From Flavihumibacter cheonanensis (GTDB lineage Bacteria; Bacteroidota; Bacteroidia; Chitinophagales; Chitinophagaceae), in assembly GCF_022352215.1 (NCBI RefSeq), contig NZ_JAKRWF010000002.1:248001-312000 (forward strand): 64,000 bases of DNA, written 5' to 3'. The notes under the pieces were generated by a model. The model saw only the letters and a program-made list of their open reading frames with translations. It made no database searches and had not been told where the DNA came from. The translations under genes were made by a program, and so were the position numbers. Positions 36,189-45,293 of the stretch are shown one piece after another (positions within the stretch are counted from its first letter, which is position 1; each line of letters begins with the position of its first letter).

Positions 36189-36626
36189 ATGGCTACCAAT
36201 AAGAAATCAGCTCAATTGATCTTCTGGGGAATGGTATTGTTTTTTCTAGGTCTGATCACCGGATTATTAATACCTGCCATGACCAATCAACGAATGGGCC
36301 TAAGTGCACATTTGGAGGGCATTTTAAATGGTCTGTATCTGATGATTCTTGGCCTGATCTGGCCGAAAATCAAATGCCCCCCGAGAATGCTGAATCTGAT
36401 TTACCTACTGGTGCTCTACGCGGGTTTTGCCAATTTTGCAGCAGTGCTGCTGGCAGGCTTTACGGGTGCAGGGAAAATGATGCCAATTGCCGGTGGAGCA
36501 GAAGGCCCGGAATTACTTGAGTTAATTATCAGTTTTTTATTGGTAAGTCTTACCGTTTCCATTCTTGCTGCTGCTGTGCTGCTTTTATACGGGTTGTATC
36601 AAACTGCATTTCAAACAAAAGAATAA
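36189..36626 (+). CDS. Hydroxylaminobenzene-mutase-like membrane protein
   Basis: This 145-residue protein has four hydrophobic spans and a segment RMGLSAHLEGILNGLYLMILGLIWPKIK (about 36-63) like the conserved His/Asn-containing region of hydroxylaminobenzene mutase and styrene-oxide isomerase family proteins. Those enzymes catalyse rearrangements in the membrane and bind haem in the isomerase branch. The substrate here cannot be inferred and the call rests on one motif and topology. It stands alone, ending 4 bp before the convergent DUF1349 gene. Confidence 0.55.
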   Translation: MATNKKSAQLIFWGMVLFFLGLITGLLIPAMTNQRMGLSAHLEGILNGLYLMILGLIWPKIKCPPRMLNLIYLLVLYAGFANFAAVLLAGFTGAGKMMPIAGGAEGPELLELIISFLLVSLTVSILAAAVLLLYGLYQTAFQTKE

Positions 36627-36630
36627 AGAG

Positions 36631-37323
36631 TTACTCTCCCGTATAGGGGTCTTTAATTTTCTTATTTTGATAGGTAATATTCCCAAATACAACCTTACAG
36701 GAATCACCGGTTGGTGATTGTGCCAACAAGCCAAGTTGTAGTGGCTTTGTGGCATTAAACTGAAAGTGCCGAACCAGCAGCCAGCTTTTATTATCCTCCG
36801 AATAATAAAGCGTGATCACATTAGCGGCTTTGGCAATTTTAAAATATACTTTGTTTGATTTTATGTCTACAGAATTACAATCATCTGAAATGTCCTTTGT
36901 AACTACCGAAACAACTCTATTTGCCCCGGTATAATCTCGTTCAAAACAGAATTTGACCCAGTTCAGACTGTCCTGTTTTAATACGATGGCACCTGCATCC
37001 CACTTGTTAGCAAAAGCATGTTCTATTGAGGTAGTGAAAATAAAATCAGTATCCGGCCGGAATAATAGCTTTGGTGCATTGTCTGTATTGTAGGTTACAT
37101 TAGGATCCCGGAACATGTCTGTTTTAGAACCAGCAACAAGAATAATGCGCTCGTCACTGACAACTACCGATTCAGCTTTATTCTCCAAAATAAGCGGAAA
37201 GGGTATCTGTTTATGACGATAAGATGATCCGGTTTGGGCATGCAGAACAGATGTTGTTTGAAAACAGCCAATTGTTACAACTGCCATCATTACTCTCTTC
37301 AATACATGGTGATAGTTAATCAT
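36631..37323 (-). CDS. Secreted DUF1349 (concanavalin-like) protein
   Basis: This 230-residue protein has an N-terminal signal (MMAVVTIGCFQTTSVLHAQ, about 12-30) and a jelly-roll domain of DUF1349 type: FIFTTSIEHAFANKWDAGAIVLKQDSLNWVKFCFE (about 93-127) and VITLYYSEDNKSWLLVRHF. DUF1349 proteins are related to concanavalin-like lectin/glucanase folds; no enzyme activity is assured. It directly follows the alpha/beta hydrolase gene (no gap) and probably shares its message. Confidence 0.8.
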   Translation of the reverse strand: MINYHHVLKRVMMAVVTIGCFQTTSVLHAQTGSSYRHKQIPFPLILENKAESVVVSDERIILVAGSKTDMFRDPNVTYNTDNAPKLLFRPDTDFIFTTSIEHAFANKWDAGAIVLKQDSLNWVKFCFERDYTGANRVVSVVTKDISDDCNSVDIKSNKVYFKIAKAANVITLYYSEDNKSWLLVRHFQFNATKPLQLGLLAQSPTGDSCKVVFGNITYQNKKIKDPYTGE

Positions 37324-38748
37324 TTATTTGTGTATTAGTTTTATCCAGTTTATTATATCAGCCACCACTACCGGAGCAATCGTCTCCTCTAACTCCTGGT
37401 ACTCCGTAACCGTACAGGTGGTGCAGGTTTGAAACAGGTGATTCAACGAAGGGTATTTAACCAGCCGGGTGGCTGCTGGCTTTTGAGCTGGAAGGGCTTG
37501 TAAGATCGCATCTGCATTATCCGGCAATACCTGGATATCTTTCTCTCCCTGCAGGATTAATACGGGCTGACGAATTTTTGAGATACTGGTTTTGGGATCA
37601 TAAAACAGATCAAATCTCATGGCATCGGATAACAAATTAGAAAAACTTCTGGCAGTTATTGGATACTTTGTTTCAATCAATGCCTGCTGTTCTTCACCAA
37701 TGGCTTTTAGCTTTTCATTGAGGGGCACAAGAGCGTTGGTAAGTTTCCCTGCTGCGGCTTCCCTGCCTGAAGTCTCCTGAATGGATGAAAAAACAGTTTG
37801 TAAAATCTCCGAGTTCAGCGCAATGGCTTCCGGCGATGCGCCTTTTTGTTGGTAAATCGCTTCTGTTTGACGCAGAATAGTCTGTGATAAGGTCTCTCCA
37901 CTGCCTGCCATTAAAATTACAAAGTTCAGATTCGGGGAATTGGCCGCCAGGTATTGCGCGATATCAGCACCTAAACTATGTCCCAATACTCCAATTCTTG
38001 AAGGATTCACTTCCTTTCGGTTTTGTAAATAATAGAGACAGATCTGCGCATCCACTGCAAAGTCTTTGATAGTAGCAGTTTCATAGTTGCCGGTTGAATA
38101 TCCGGTTCCACGGTCATCCACCCTTAGCACAACATAACCGCTTCTGGTTAACTGATCAGCCAGCACCAGGAAGTTTTTATGACCAAAAATACTCTGGTCG
38201 CGGTCACTTGGTCCACTACCTGGAATCAGCAGGATAGCTGTTCTGTTTTTTGCTTTCCGTGGATAGGTAATGGTGCCAGCCAGCAATATTCCTTCCTTTT
38301 TATTTTCAATTGTAACCTCCTCTTCCACATAAGGTAGCGGGTAGATTGGCTCCTGAGGTCTTGGAGGTTTATTCAACACCTGATCCGATTTTTTTAATAC
38401 CAATGAGAATCGCATGGAACGCTGGATAAAAAAACCAACTGCTACAGTATCATTTACTGTGAGAACCATATCTGCATTGATGGATCCAATTCGAAGCCGA
38501 AGGCTGTCGCCCTCCTGCTCAACTTTGCGAATGGCAAAATTGTAACTATTCTGATCAATGCTGTGAAAGAAATATCGATAACCCTCTTTGTTTGACAGTT
38601 TTTCAAGCGCAATGGCAAAATTTCTACCGGGACTAATCTCTACTGCACCCTTCCAGACACCTGCCTTCAATATATTTTCAGCAGCAAGCTGACCCCGTCC
38701 AGAAAAGGAAAACAGGATCAGCAATCCTGCAAAATAAATTCTGTTCAT
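37324..38748 (-). CDS. Secreted alpha/beta hydrolase
   Basis: This 474-residue protein has a signal peptide (MNRIYFAGLLILFSFSGRGQ), an N-terminal beta-rich domain of about 120 residues, and an alpha/beta hydrolase with AILLIPGSGPSDRDQ (oxyanion region, 171-185), the nucleophile elbow GHSLG (S258) and a late His in PSLNHLFQ. It resembles prolyl-oligopeptidase/dienelactone-type BAAT esterases of Bacteroidota. The ATG at 38748 is used; an earlier ATG at 38766 would overlap the response-regulator gene. It lies 10 bp after that regulator, so signalling and hydrolase are linked. Confidence 0.85.
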   Translation of the reverse strand: MNRIYFAGLLILFSFSGRGQLAAENILKAGVWKGAVEISPGRNFAIALEKLSNKEGYRYFFHSIDQNSYNFAIRKVEQEGDSLRLRIGSINADMVLTVNDTVAVGFFIQRSMRFSLVLKKSDQVLNKPPRPQEPIYPLPYVEEEVTIENKKEGILLAGTITYPRKAKNRTAILLIPGSGPSDRDQSIFGHKNFLVLADQLTRSGYVVLRVDDRGTGYSTGNYETATIKDFAVDAQICLYYLQNRKEVNPSRIGVLGHSLGADIAQYLAANSPNLNFVILMAGSGETLSQTILRQTEAIYQQKGASPEAIALNSEILQTVFSSIQETSGREAAAGKLTNALVPLNEKLKAIGEEQQALIETKYPITARSFSNLLSDAMRFDLFYDPKTSISKIRQPVLILQGEKDIQVLPDNADAILQALPAQKPAATRLVKYPSLNHLFQTCTTCTVTEYQELEETIAPVVVADIINWIKLIHK

Positions 38749-38758
38749 ACAAGATGAT

Positions 38759-39523
38759 TTATGCATCCAGCCAATATTTAAACTCTGTGATACGGTCTTT
38801 GCTTATTGATATGGAACCCTCGGCAGGCAAGGGCGATAAATAAACAAGGATATTTCTGCCGGCATGATTTTCAATTTTATCAATGGACCGATGATGAATG
38901 ATATAATTCCGGTTAGCTCTGAAGAAATCCGTTGGGTTCAATAAATTATACAAACTGTCCAGGCTTTCAGAATAGGGATATTTTTGTCCGTCCATTTGAA
39001 CAAGATGAGTGGTTCGGTTCGCATAAAAGAAATAAGCAACATCCTGAACAGGCACTGATACAATCCTGCTTCCAAGTGTAATGGCAAATCGTTCTTTGAA
39101 ACTGGAACCCGGAGCCGGTAACTTAACCTGTTGCAGCATTGCTTTCAGATTCTGTATGAATTCGGGGTGCGCCATCCTTCTGAATTTTTCCAGGGCCTGA
39201 CTCAATTCCTCTTCATCATATGGTTTCAGCAGGTAATCAATTCCATTCACCTTGAAGGCTCGTATGGCATAAGAATCGTAGGCTGTAATAAAGATTACCG
39301 GCTTCGTCCAGTTAAGTGCTTCAAAAATTTGAAAGGAAATCCCATCTTCCAGTTGAATATCTGCCAGGATCAAATCCGGATTTAATGCCGGCAATTTTTT
39401 AATGGCATCCGATACATTCTCCAGCACAGCAACCACCTGCATGTCGGGAGCCAGTTTTTCCAGTAACTCCTTCAGATAAACGGCGGCATATTTTTCATCT
39501 TCAATTATGACTACCTGTTGCAT
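38759..39523 (-). CDS. LytTR-family response regulator
   Basis: This 254-residue regulator has a receiver domain (E8, D9, phosphoacceptor D55 in LILADIQLEDG, FITAYDSYA, YLLKPYDEEE) and a C-terminal LytTR domain (about 145-250, SRIVSVPVQDVAYFFYANRTTHLVQ). It lies 3 bp after the kinase gene and 10 bp before the alpha/beta hydrolase gene, so the three genes and DUF1349 appear to form a four-gene operon. Confidence 0.94.
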   Translation of the reverse strand: MQQVVIIEDEKYAAVYLKELLEKLAPDMQVVAVLENVSDAIKKLPALNPDLILADIQLEDGISFQIFEALNWTKPVIFITAYDSYAIRAFKVNGIDYLLKPYDEEELSQALEKFRRMAHPEFIQNLKAMLQQVKLPAPGSSFKERFAITLGSRIVSVPVQDVAYFFYANRTTHLVQMDGQKYPYSESLDSLYNLLNPTDFFRANRNYIIHHRSIDKIENHAGRNILVYLSPLPAEGSISISKDRITEFKYWLDA

Positions 39524-39526
39524 AGT

Positions 39527-40579
39527 TCAACTTCCAATTTTTTTTAGCAAGCTTACCTCTACCATAAACCAATTGTCTTCAATGTATTTTACAGGCGCTT
39601 TTGCTTCCAGGTATTTGTACCGGCTTTCTATATTAAACCAACCAATACCCAGGCTGTCATCTACTCCCTGTTTCGGCAAATAGCTGTTTTTAACAAGTAA
39701 GGTTTCATCGTCATTATTGGTAATTGCAATTACAAGTGGATTGGCTTTACTGAAGGAATTGTGTTTAATCGCATTTTCAACTATGGGTTGCAAAACAAAA
39801 TCGGGTATGGAACAATTGTTTTTTACGAATTCTGAAACTTCAATCTTAAAGGATATTTTTTCCTCAAAGCGTACACTCAACATATAGAGGTAGGCCTCAA
39901 TCGTACTCAATTCATCTTTTACCAATACCCATCCTGCATTTTCCGCTTCCAACACTTTCCTGTAAAAAGAAGCCATGCTCCTGGTGAAATCATAGGCCAA
40001 CTTCGGATTGCTGTTAATGGTAGATGCGATTATATTCAGGTTGTTAAACAGGAAATGTGGATTCAACTGCTGGCGAAGCATATTCAACTGGGCTGATAAA
40101 AAAGATTTTTCCGCATAATGTTTTGCATCTTTTTCTTTTATGTACAGTCTGTACAATCGGAGGGCCACCCCGGTAACAAAGACCACTGAATGAATAAAAA
40201 AGAAATAAACAAAAATGAATCTTAACTCTACAATATCCTTTAATCGGATGTTTATTTTTCCATGCAATATTGCAGTGAATAGGGTACTAAAAACCATCAA
40301 TAAAACAAAGCCGGCTACCTGCAGGATCAAAAAATAGCGGGTTAATAAGGGAACCGATTTTTCTGCTTTTTTGAAGGCTGATGTGAAGGAACTTAAGATT
40401 TTCCTTTGCAGCTGAATAAACAGGAAGATATAAATAGAACTACCCAGCCACTCCTCCCAGAAATAAGTATCAAACCGTAGCGGAAAACCCTTTAGAACAA
40501 TTTGCTGCAATACACTGATAATAAAACCCAGGGTGACATAAAACAAAAAGTAAAATATCATTTTTTTGGTTCTATGCAC
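39527..40579 (-). CDS. LytS-type sensor histidine kinase
   Basis: This 350-residue kinase has four predicted membrane segments (about 8-26, 45-58, 84-105 and 121-143) and a His_kinase domain with QLNPHFLFNNLNIIAST (H175) and the N box VENAIKHN. The glycine-rich box is short, SLGIGWFNIESRYKYL. It is first in the operon with the LytTR regulator. The sensory region has no recognisable ligand-binding domain. Confidence 0.92.
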   Translation of the reverse strand: MHRTKKMIFYFLFYVTLGFIISVLQQIVLKGFPLRFDTYFWEEWLGSSIYIFLFIQLQRKILSSFTSAFKKAEKSVPLLTRYFLILQVAGFVLLMVFSTLFTAILHGKINIRLKDIVELRFIFVYFFFIHSVVFVTGVALRLYRLYIKEKDAKHYAEKSFLSAQLNMLRQQLNPHFLFNNLNIIASTINSNPKLAYDFTRSMASFYRKVLEAENAGWVLVKDELSTIEAYLYMLSVRFEEKISFKIEVSEFVKNNCSIPDFVLQPIVENAIKHNSFSKANPLVIAITNNDDETLLVKNSYLPKQGVDDSLGIGWFNIESRYKYLEAKAPVKYIEDNWFMVEVSLLKKIGS

Positions 40580-40628
40580 AACCTGCAGTTTACCATTTAA
40601 AGATAAACTGCAGGTTTAGTTTGAAAAA

Positions 40629-41480
40629 TTATTTATTCAGCACCCATTGGATTCCTTGCTTAACCAGCACAGGCTCCTCCATCTGAATGTAGTGTCCGCT
40701 TTTACTGGTTTCCACAAATTTTCCCTTGCTGCCTGCCTGTGTTGCCCATTCCTGGTGAAGGGCTTTCTGGATCTTTGTTACAAAGCCGGGAGTTTCGGGA
40801 GTTTCTTTCGTACTCGTAATTACATACACCGGAATGGCGGTAATAGGAGGGAAGGATTTGATTTGATCATAGTTGGTAACAAAATTGGCTTTGAACTCCT
40901 CCTTTACTGAACCGGCTGGGAGGCTTGCCACCACACTATCGTTGATCGCTTTCATTTCTGCCCAGGCTAGTTCACGATCCCCTGAAGGAAGCTGGCTCAA
41001 TAAAGAGTCCAGCTGTCTCTCATGGGTACCATCCACCAACACGATTCCTTTGACCAGGTTCGGATACAAGTGATAGAAGATCCGGGCATATATTCCTCCC
41101 ATCGAATGAGCAACCAGTATATAGGGAGGCTTGATACTGCAATACTCCAGGATGGTTTTCATTTCCCGGGCAATGGTCAGCGCATCCCGGCTTCCGGTCA
41201 CATTGGCTGAAGCTCCCACTCCTGCCCGATTGTAGGTAAACACACTAATGTTTTCCGGTAATTGCTGGTATACTTTCTCCCAGGTTGTAAAGGGAGAGCC
41301 AAAGCCGTTCACCAAAACAATGGAGGGTGTTTGACCCTTACTGATACTCAGCTCAGTTTTATTTCCCTTTATGGTGAGCTGAGATACCGGCATCTGATCT
41401 TTGTTGTCTTCCACCAGTAACTTGCGACAGGACCCGGCTCCTAAAGAAAGAACTAGTGCACATGCAAGTATTTTTTTCAT
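40629..41480 (-). CDS. Alpha/beta hydrolase lipoprotein
   Basis: This 283-residue protein has a lipobox LGAGSC (Cys at 18) and an alpha/beta hydrolase domain with SIVLVNGFGSPFTTW (53-67), the nucleophile elbow AHSMG (S126), LVDGTHE-type Asp (about 149-152) and the C-terminal His of SKSGHYIQME. The catalytic triad therefore looks intact. It resembles the C-terminal hydrolase domain of the large fusion at 47.5-49.7 kb. Substrate is unknown; an esterase or epoxide-type activity is possible. Confidence 0.86.
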   Translation of the reverse strand: MKKILACALVLSLGAGSCRKLLVEDNKDQMPVSQLTIKGNKTELSISKGQTPSIVLVNGFGSPFTTWEKVYQQLPENISVFTYNRAGVGASANVTGSRDALTIAREMKTILEYCSIKPPYILVAHSMGGIYARIFYHLYPNLVKGIVLVDGTHERQLDSLLSQLPSGDRELAWAEMKAINDSVVASLPAGSVKEEFKANFVTNYDQIKSFPPITAIPVYVITSTKETPETPGFVTKIQKALHQEWATQAGSKGKFVETSKSGHYIQMEEPVLVKQGIQWVLNK

Positions 41481-41504
41481 CGTATCAGGCTTGAAACTGT
41501 TTCA

Positions 41505-42065
41505 TTAAAAAGAACCGAATACAAGGCCTACACCTGTGCCAACCCCATTGAAATTACTTTTCTCGTAATAGGCACTGTTGGTGTTTCCGGTAAACCGATA
41601 GGTTGCATAGCCCTGTACCTGCATGAAACGGGTTATCTTAATGTTTACACCCAGTTTAGGTTGAACTACCCAGGTATAGTCGCCATCTCTTCTGGCAGTT
41701 TTCGAATCATTTTTAATATCATTTTCCGCCCAACCCATAGCTCCTGTAAGTCCAACTGAAAAATGAACCGGCTTCTCAGGCATGAAACGATATTCTGAAT
41801 AAAGACCATAATAGTTAAACTGCATTTTCTCCTCTTTACCATTTACTTTATGCCGGAAGAAGGCATTATTTCCAGCTGCTCCGATCAGGAATTTGTGGTT
41901 GATCAGCACTCCACCATATCCGCCCAGATTCAGGGATGGTTTTCCATTAATAGTGGTTAATTCAGCTATACCGGCTCCATATGCCCGAATAGAACGTTGA
42001 TTGGATTGGGCCATTGCCCCGATTGACAGTGCTGTAAAGGCCAGCAGTACCAGTAACTTTTTCAT
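41505..42065 (-). CDS. Small outer-membrane beta-barrel protein
   Basis: This 186-residue protein has a signal peptide (MKKLLVLLAFTALSIGAMAQ) and alternating strands typical of an eight-stranded outer-membrane barrel (SLNLGGYGGVLINHKFLIGAAGN, FNYYGLYSEYRFMP, FSVGLTGAMGWAEND), ending in GVGTGVGLVFGSF with a C-terminal Phe. No specific function can be assigned. It is 24 bp upstream of the hydrolase lipoprotein gene and may be co-transcribed with it. Confidence 0.78.
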   Translation of the reverse strand: MKKLLVLLAFTALSIGAMAQSNQRSIRAYGAGIAELTTINGKPSLNLGGYGGVLINHKFLIGAAGNNAFFRHKVNGKEEKMQFNYYGLYSEYRFMPEKPVHFSVGLTGAMGWAENDIKNDSKTARRDGDYTWVVQPKLGVNIKITRFMQVQGYATYRFTGNTNSAYYEKSNFNGVGTGVGLVFGSF

Positions 42066-42221
42066 TTTACATCGTGATTTTGATTTGATGGTTATTGTTT
42101 GACGATGTAAAATTGTTACGAAGGCACCGGTTCATGGCAAGGCTCCTGACTGAATGACCAGTTCAAGCGCCTGAATGACCATTTTGCTGTAGGATTATCT
42201 CAAAAATTTTCTGTTATTCCC

Positions 42222-43760
42222 TTAAAAAGCAGCCGGTAGAACTGCCTTTTCTACTATTTGACGAGCCTCTTCATCCTCATACCGCCTGATCATTCCCGAC
42301 AACTCCTTCTTGAGTTTGCGGGTGATTTTTTCATAACCTGCCTTACCAAACAAGTTGTTCATTTCAGAACTGTCGGTTTGCATGTCATACAACTCCCAGC
42401 CTTCTACCCGCTTGTAAAACCGGATCAGTTTATACCTGCCATTGCTGATCCCAAAATGCGGCGATACGGCATGCTCCCCATTTTCATAATAATGGTAATA
42501 GAGAGTTTTGCGGCCTTTATAATTCGTCTCTTTAAGTAAGGGAAGCAGTGATTGTCCCTGTAGTTTTTCTGTTGACTTTACCCCGGCCAACTCCAGCATC
42601 GTAGGTGCTAGGTCCAGGTTCATCACCAAACTGCTATCCACTCTGCCTGGTTGTATCATCTTTGGAAAGCGCATGACCATTGGTGTACGGAAGGATTCTT
42701 CATACATGAAACGCTTATCGAACCAGCCATGCTCTCCCATATAAAATCCCTGGTCTGATAAATAAACAACCAGGGTATTTTCGGTTAGTTTATGTCGGTC
42801 GAGGTAATCCAGCGCCCTTCCGATATTTCTATCTAAGGAAGCAGCAGTTGCCAGGTAATCCCGCATATAACGCTGGTATTTCCACTCCACGAGTTCTTTT
42901 CCAGCTAATCCACGACTATCAAGATCCTGTTTGATAGGACCATAATAAGCATCAAATGCTGCCCGCTGTTCAGGTGTCATGCGCCGAATATTACCATCCT
43001 TATCTGCAGCCTCCTTTGAGGGAAACATTTTCAGATCATAACCCATGATCATGGTTTTATCAACCGTCATATCCTGAACTGCTGCTGCTCTGCGCCCCTG
43101 GTAAGCATCATAAAAATTAGCGGGTAGTGGAAAATTCACTGTATCAAATCGCCCCATGTCCTGAATATCCGGCATCCAGGTGCGATGCGTTGCTTTGTGC
43201 CCGATCACCAGGCAGAAAGGTTTGCTGGTATCTCTGCCATCCAGCCAGTTTTCGGCAATATCTTCAATGATCGTGGTGGCATACCCGTTAATTCTTTCCC
43301 GGCTGTTATCCATCTTAATAAAATCAGGGTTGAAATAGGATCCTTGTCCGGGTAACACCTTCCAGTAACTAAATCCCTGCGGGGCACTTTCCAAATGCCA
43401 TTTCCCTATCCAGGCAGTCTGATACCCCGATCTTGTCAGGTCTTTAATAAAGGTATGTTGTGAACTGTCGAACCGACCGCTGACATTGTCCTTGAATCCA
43501 TTTTTATGACTGTATCGGCCGGTTAATAAAACAGCGCGACTTGGCCCACATATTGAATTGGTTACATAAGCCCTATTGAAAAGCATGCCTTCTTTTGCGA
43601 TGCGATCGATAGCAGGTGTTTGGGTTAGCTTACTTCCATAGGCACTGATGGTTTGAAAAGCATGATCATCTGAAATGATAATCAGGATATTCGGACGCTT
43701 TTGCTGCGCATGAGCCATCATACCATGCAACAAGAATAGAAAGAACAGAAATTTTTTCAT
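42222..43760 (-). CDS. Secreted sulfatase
   Basis: This 512-residue protein is an arylsulfatase-superfamily enzyme. The signal peptide is MKKFLFFLFLLHGMMAHAQ, the metal-binding D31-D32 follow PNILIIISDDHAFQT, and the formylglycine site CGPSR (C71-R75) sits in SICGPSRAVLLTGRY, so it needs oxidation of Cys to formylglycine. Further motifs include GKWHLE and SDQGFYMGEHGW. The start is ATG 43760; the longer reading would overlap the GH16 gene. The closeness to a GH16 glucanase 11 bp upstream suggests breakdown of a sulfated polysaccharide; the exact ester is unknown. Confidence 0.9.
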   Translation of the reverse strand: MKKFLFFLFLLHGMMAHAQQKRPNILIIISDDHAFQTISAYGSKLTQTPAIDRIAKEGMLFNRAYVTNSICGPSRAVLLTGRYSHKNGFKDNVSGRFDSSQHTFIKDLTRSGYQTAWIGKWHLESAPQGFSYWKVLPGQGSYFNPDFIKMDNSRERINGYATTIIEDIAENWLDGRDTSKPFCLVIGHKATHRTWMPDIQDMGRFDTVNFPLPANFYDAYQGRRAAAVQDMTVDKTMIMGYDLKMFPSKEAADKDGNIRRMTPEQRAAFDAYYGPIKQDLDSRGLAGKELVEWKYQRYMRDYLATAASLDRNIGRALDYLDRHKLTENTLVVYLSDQGFYMGEHGWFDKRFMYEESFRTPMVMRFPKMIQPGRVDSSLVMNLDLAPTMLELAGVKSTEKLQGQSLLPLLKETNYKGRKTLYYHYYENGEHAVSPHFGISNGRYKLIRFYKRVEGWELYDMQTDSSEMNNLFGKAGYEKITRKLKKELSGMIRRYEDEEARQIVEKAVLPAAF

Positions 43761-43771
43761 CCGGAATAGTT

Positions 43772-44602
43772 TTATTGATAGACTCTTACCCAGTCGATAC
43801 TCATTTTTACCGGCAATTGGTTTACATCCACTTTCCCTACCCAATTTCCACCCAACTGCTGATCTACCAATAAATAAAAAGGTTGATCAAATGGCCACTG
43901 GCTCGGGTCTACATCTGTTTTCCTGGGATAGGTAAAGGTAGCTTTTCCGTTCACGAGAAATACCAGCTTGTCGGGATACCATTCCATTGCATACAGATTA
44001 TAGTCCTCCCTGTTTATAGCTGCTTTTCCAAAATGTGGCGGGTTGCGTTTTTCCTTTAACTCCAGGGTATAGTAGGAATGAACCGTCTGATAAATACTGT
44101 CTTCAAAATTCAGATGCTCCATGATATCAATTTCACCTCCTCTTGGATAGGGTCCGTATTTGGTTGTTGCAGGCAGCATCCATATGGCTGGCCATGCACC
44201 TTGCGAAGATTCAAGTTTAGCTTTTATCTCCACGCGACCGTATTGCCAGGCATATTTATCTTTTGTATAAATGCCGCCTGTAAGAAAAGGTCTTGGGTCT
44301 TTCAAGGTATCCTTATTCAAAACACCAATTAATTCCAGCTTTCCACCCTGCAGATTATAACAGGCAGGTTCAGACGCAGTCATATGCCTGTTCCAGTCAG
44401 ATTTGCCAGCTGGAATACGGGTCCACTTGGAACTGTCCAAATCCGGGCTGTTAAACTCGTCTGACCATACCAGTTTCCACTTTTTCTCTTCTCTTCCTTT
44501 GGATTGCACATACATATAATTATCACTTTCCGCGTATGGCTTTGTTGTACAACTATTGATAAGAAGAAATGAAATTGACAGGAAAACTAAAAATCGCATC
44601 AT
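43772..44602 (-). CDS. GH16 endo-glucanase lipoprotein (laminarinase-like)
   Basis: This 276-residue protein is a glycoside hydrolase family 16 enzyme with a lipobox INSC (Cys at 18) and the active-site signature GEIDIMEH (E157, D159, E162). The extra residue in E-I-D-I-M-E is the pattern usual for laminarinase-type GH16 enzymes, which cut beta-1,3-glucans. The enzyme should be tethered to the cell envelope. It is 11 bp from the downstream sulfatase gene. Relatives acting on agar or carrageenan remain possible because of the sulfatase partner. Confidence 0.92.
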   Translation of the reverse strand: MMRFLVFLSISFLLINSCTTKPYAESDNYMYVQSKGREEKKWKLVWSDEFNSPDLDSSKWTRIPAGKSDWNRHMTASEPACYNLQGGKLELIGVLNKDTLKDPRPFLTGGIYTKDKYAWQYGRVEIKAKLESSQGAWPAIWMLPATTKYGPYPRGGEIDIMEHLNFEDSIYQTVHSYYTLELKEKRNPPHFGKAAINREDYNLYAMEWYPDKLVFLVNGKATFTYPRKTDVDPSQWPFDQPFYLLVDQQLGGNWVGKVDVNQLPVKMSIDWVRVYQ

Positions 44603-44659
44603 ATAACAAGTTTACTTATACCGGCTCCCCAATTGCAGAAAGTTAAATAATTCCCAGCG

Positions 44660-44691
44660 TTGATTAATCCCTAAATGGCATCAAACGTTTG
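44660..44691 (+). promoter_or_regulatory. Possible promoter upstream of 44731
   Basis: TTG (44660-44662) is followed after 21 bp by AACGTTTG (44684-44691), one base off TAnnTTTG. The next start codon is 40 bp downstream. Spacing and sequence fit the Bacteroidota housekeeping consensus, and the region lies between divergent genes. Confidence 0.42.
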
Positions 44692-44730
44692 CGTAAATTG
44701 AGTTATACTTCATCTCGTTAAAAGGACAAA

Positions 44731-45288
44731 ATGAAAATATTGGTTATTTCAATTCTGAGTTTGCTGCTGTTTTCTGGTGAGTTTACTATTGCACAGGAGA
44801 GCAAATCTGATAAGCTCTCCTGGAGCGCCACTCAAAAATTACAACTGTCCGACTTCAGCATAAAAACTGCCGCACCCAACGAACCTTCTTCTCATGCGGA
44901 ATTTTCCATCACCTACAAAGCTGGTGGAAAAGAATTGCTCTCTTCCAACCTGAACAAACGTGTACTGAATGAATTCATTCGTACAGGGTCCTGGATCGAT
45001 ACCACCCAGAATGTACAGCAGGCACTGCGGTATCAGCAGGCTTCCTTTGATCTCTGTGAAGTGTATGTGCGTCAATTCAGAAAAGCCTTGTACGATAACA
45101 AACCTAAAATCAAGCGACTCTCTTTTGTGGATGAGCTTAATGAAACCTACACCAATGCCTATTCGAAACGCAGATTGGAATACGATTTGGAAACCAAAGC
45201 AGGTACGGATCTGGCAGCACAGGAAAAATGGGAGGCTGTTATACAAAAGGAGCTCGATCAATTGAAAGAATACGCGGTAGAAAAATAA
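44731..45288 (+). CDS. Secreted hypothetical protein
   Basis: This 185-residue protein has a signal peptide (ILVISILSLLLFSGEFTIAQ) and an otherwise helix-rich body with LSWSATQKLQLSDFSIK at about 28-44, a pattern seen in Bacteroidota secreted proteins of unknown role, sometimes related to DUF922. No catalytic motif is visible. Its downstream Crp/Fnr neighbour starts 5 bp after its stop, so the two are probably co-expressed. Confidence 0.68.
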   Translation: MKILVISILSLLLFSGEFTIAQESKSDKLSWSATQKLQLSDFSIKTAAPNEPSSHAEFSITYKAGGKELLSSNLNKRVLNEFIRTGSWIDTTQNVQQALRYQQASFDLCEVYVRQFRKALYDNKPKIKRLSFVDELNETYTNAYSKRRLEYDLETKAGTDLAAQEKWEAVIQKELDQLKEYAVEK

Positions 45289-45293
45289 TCAGT

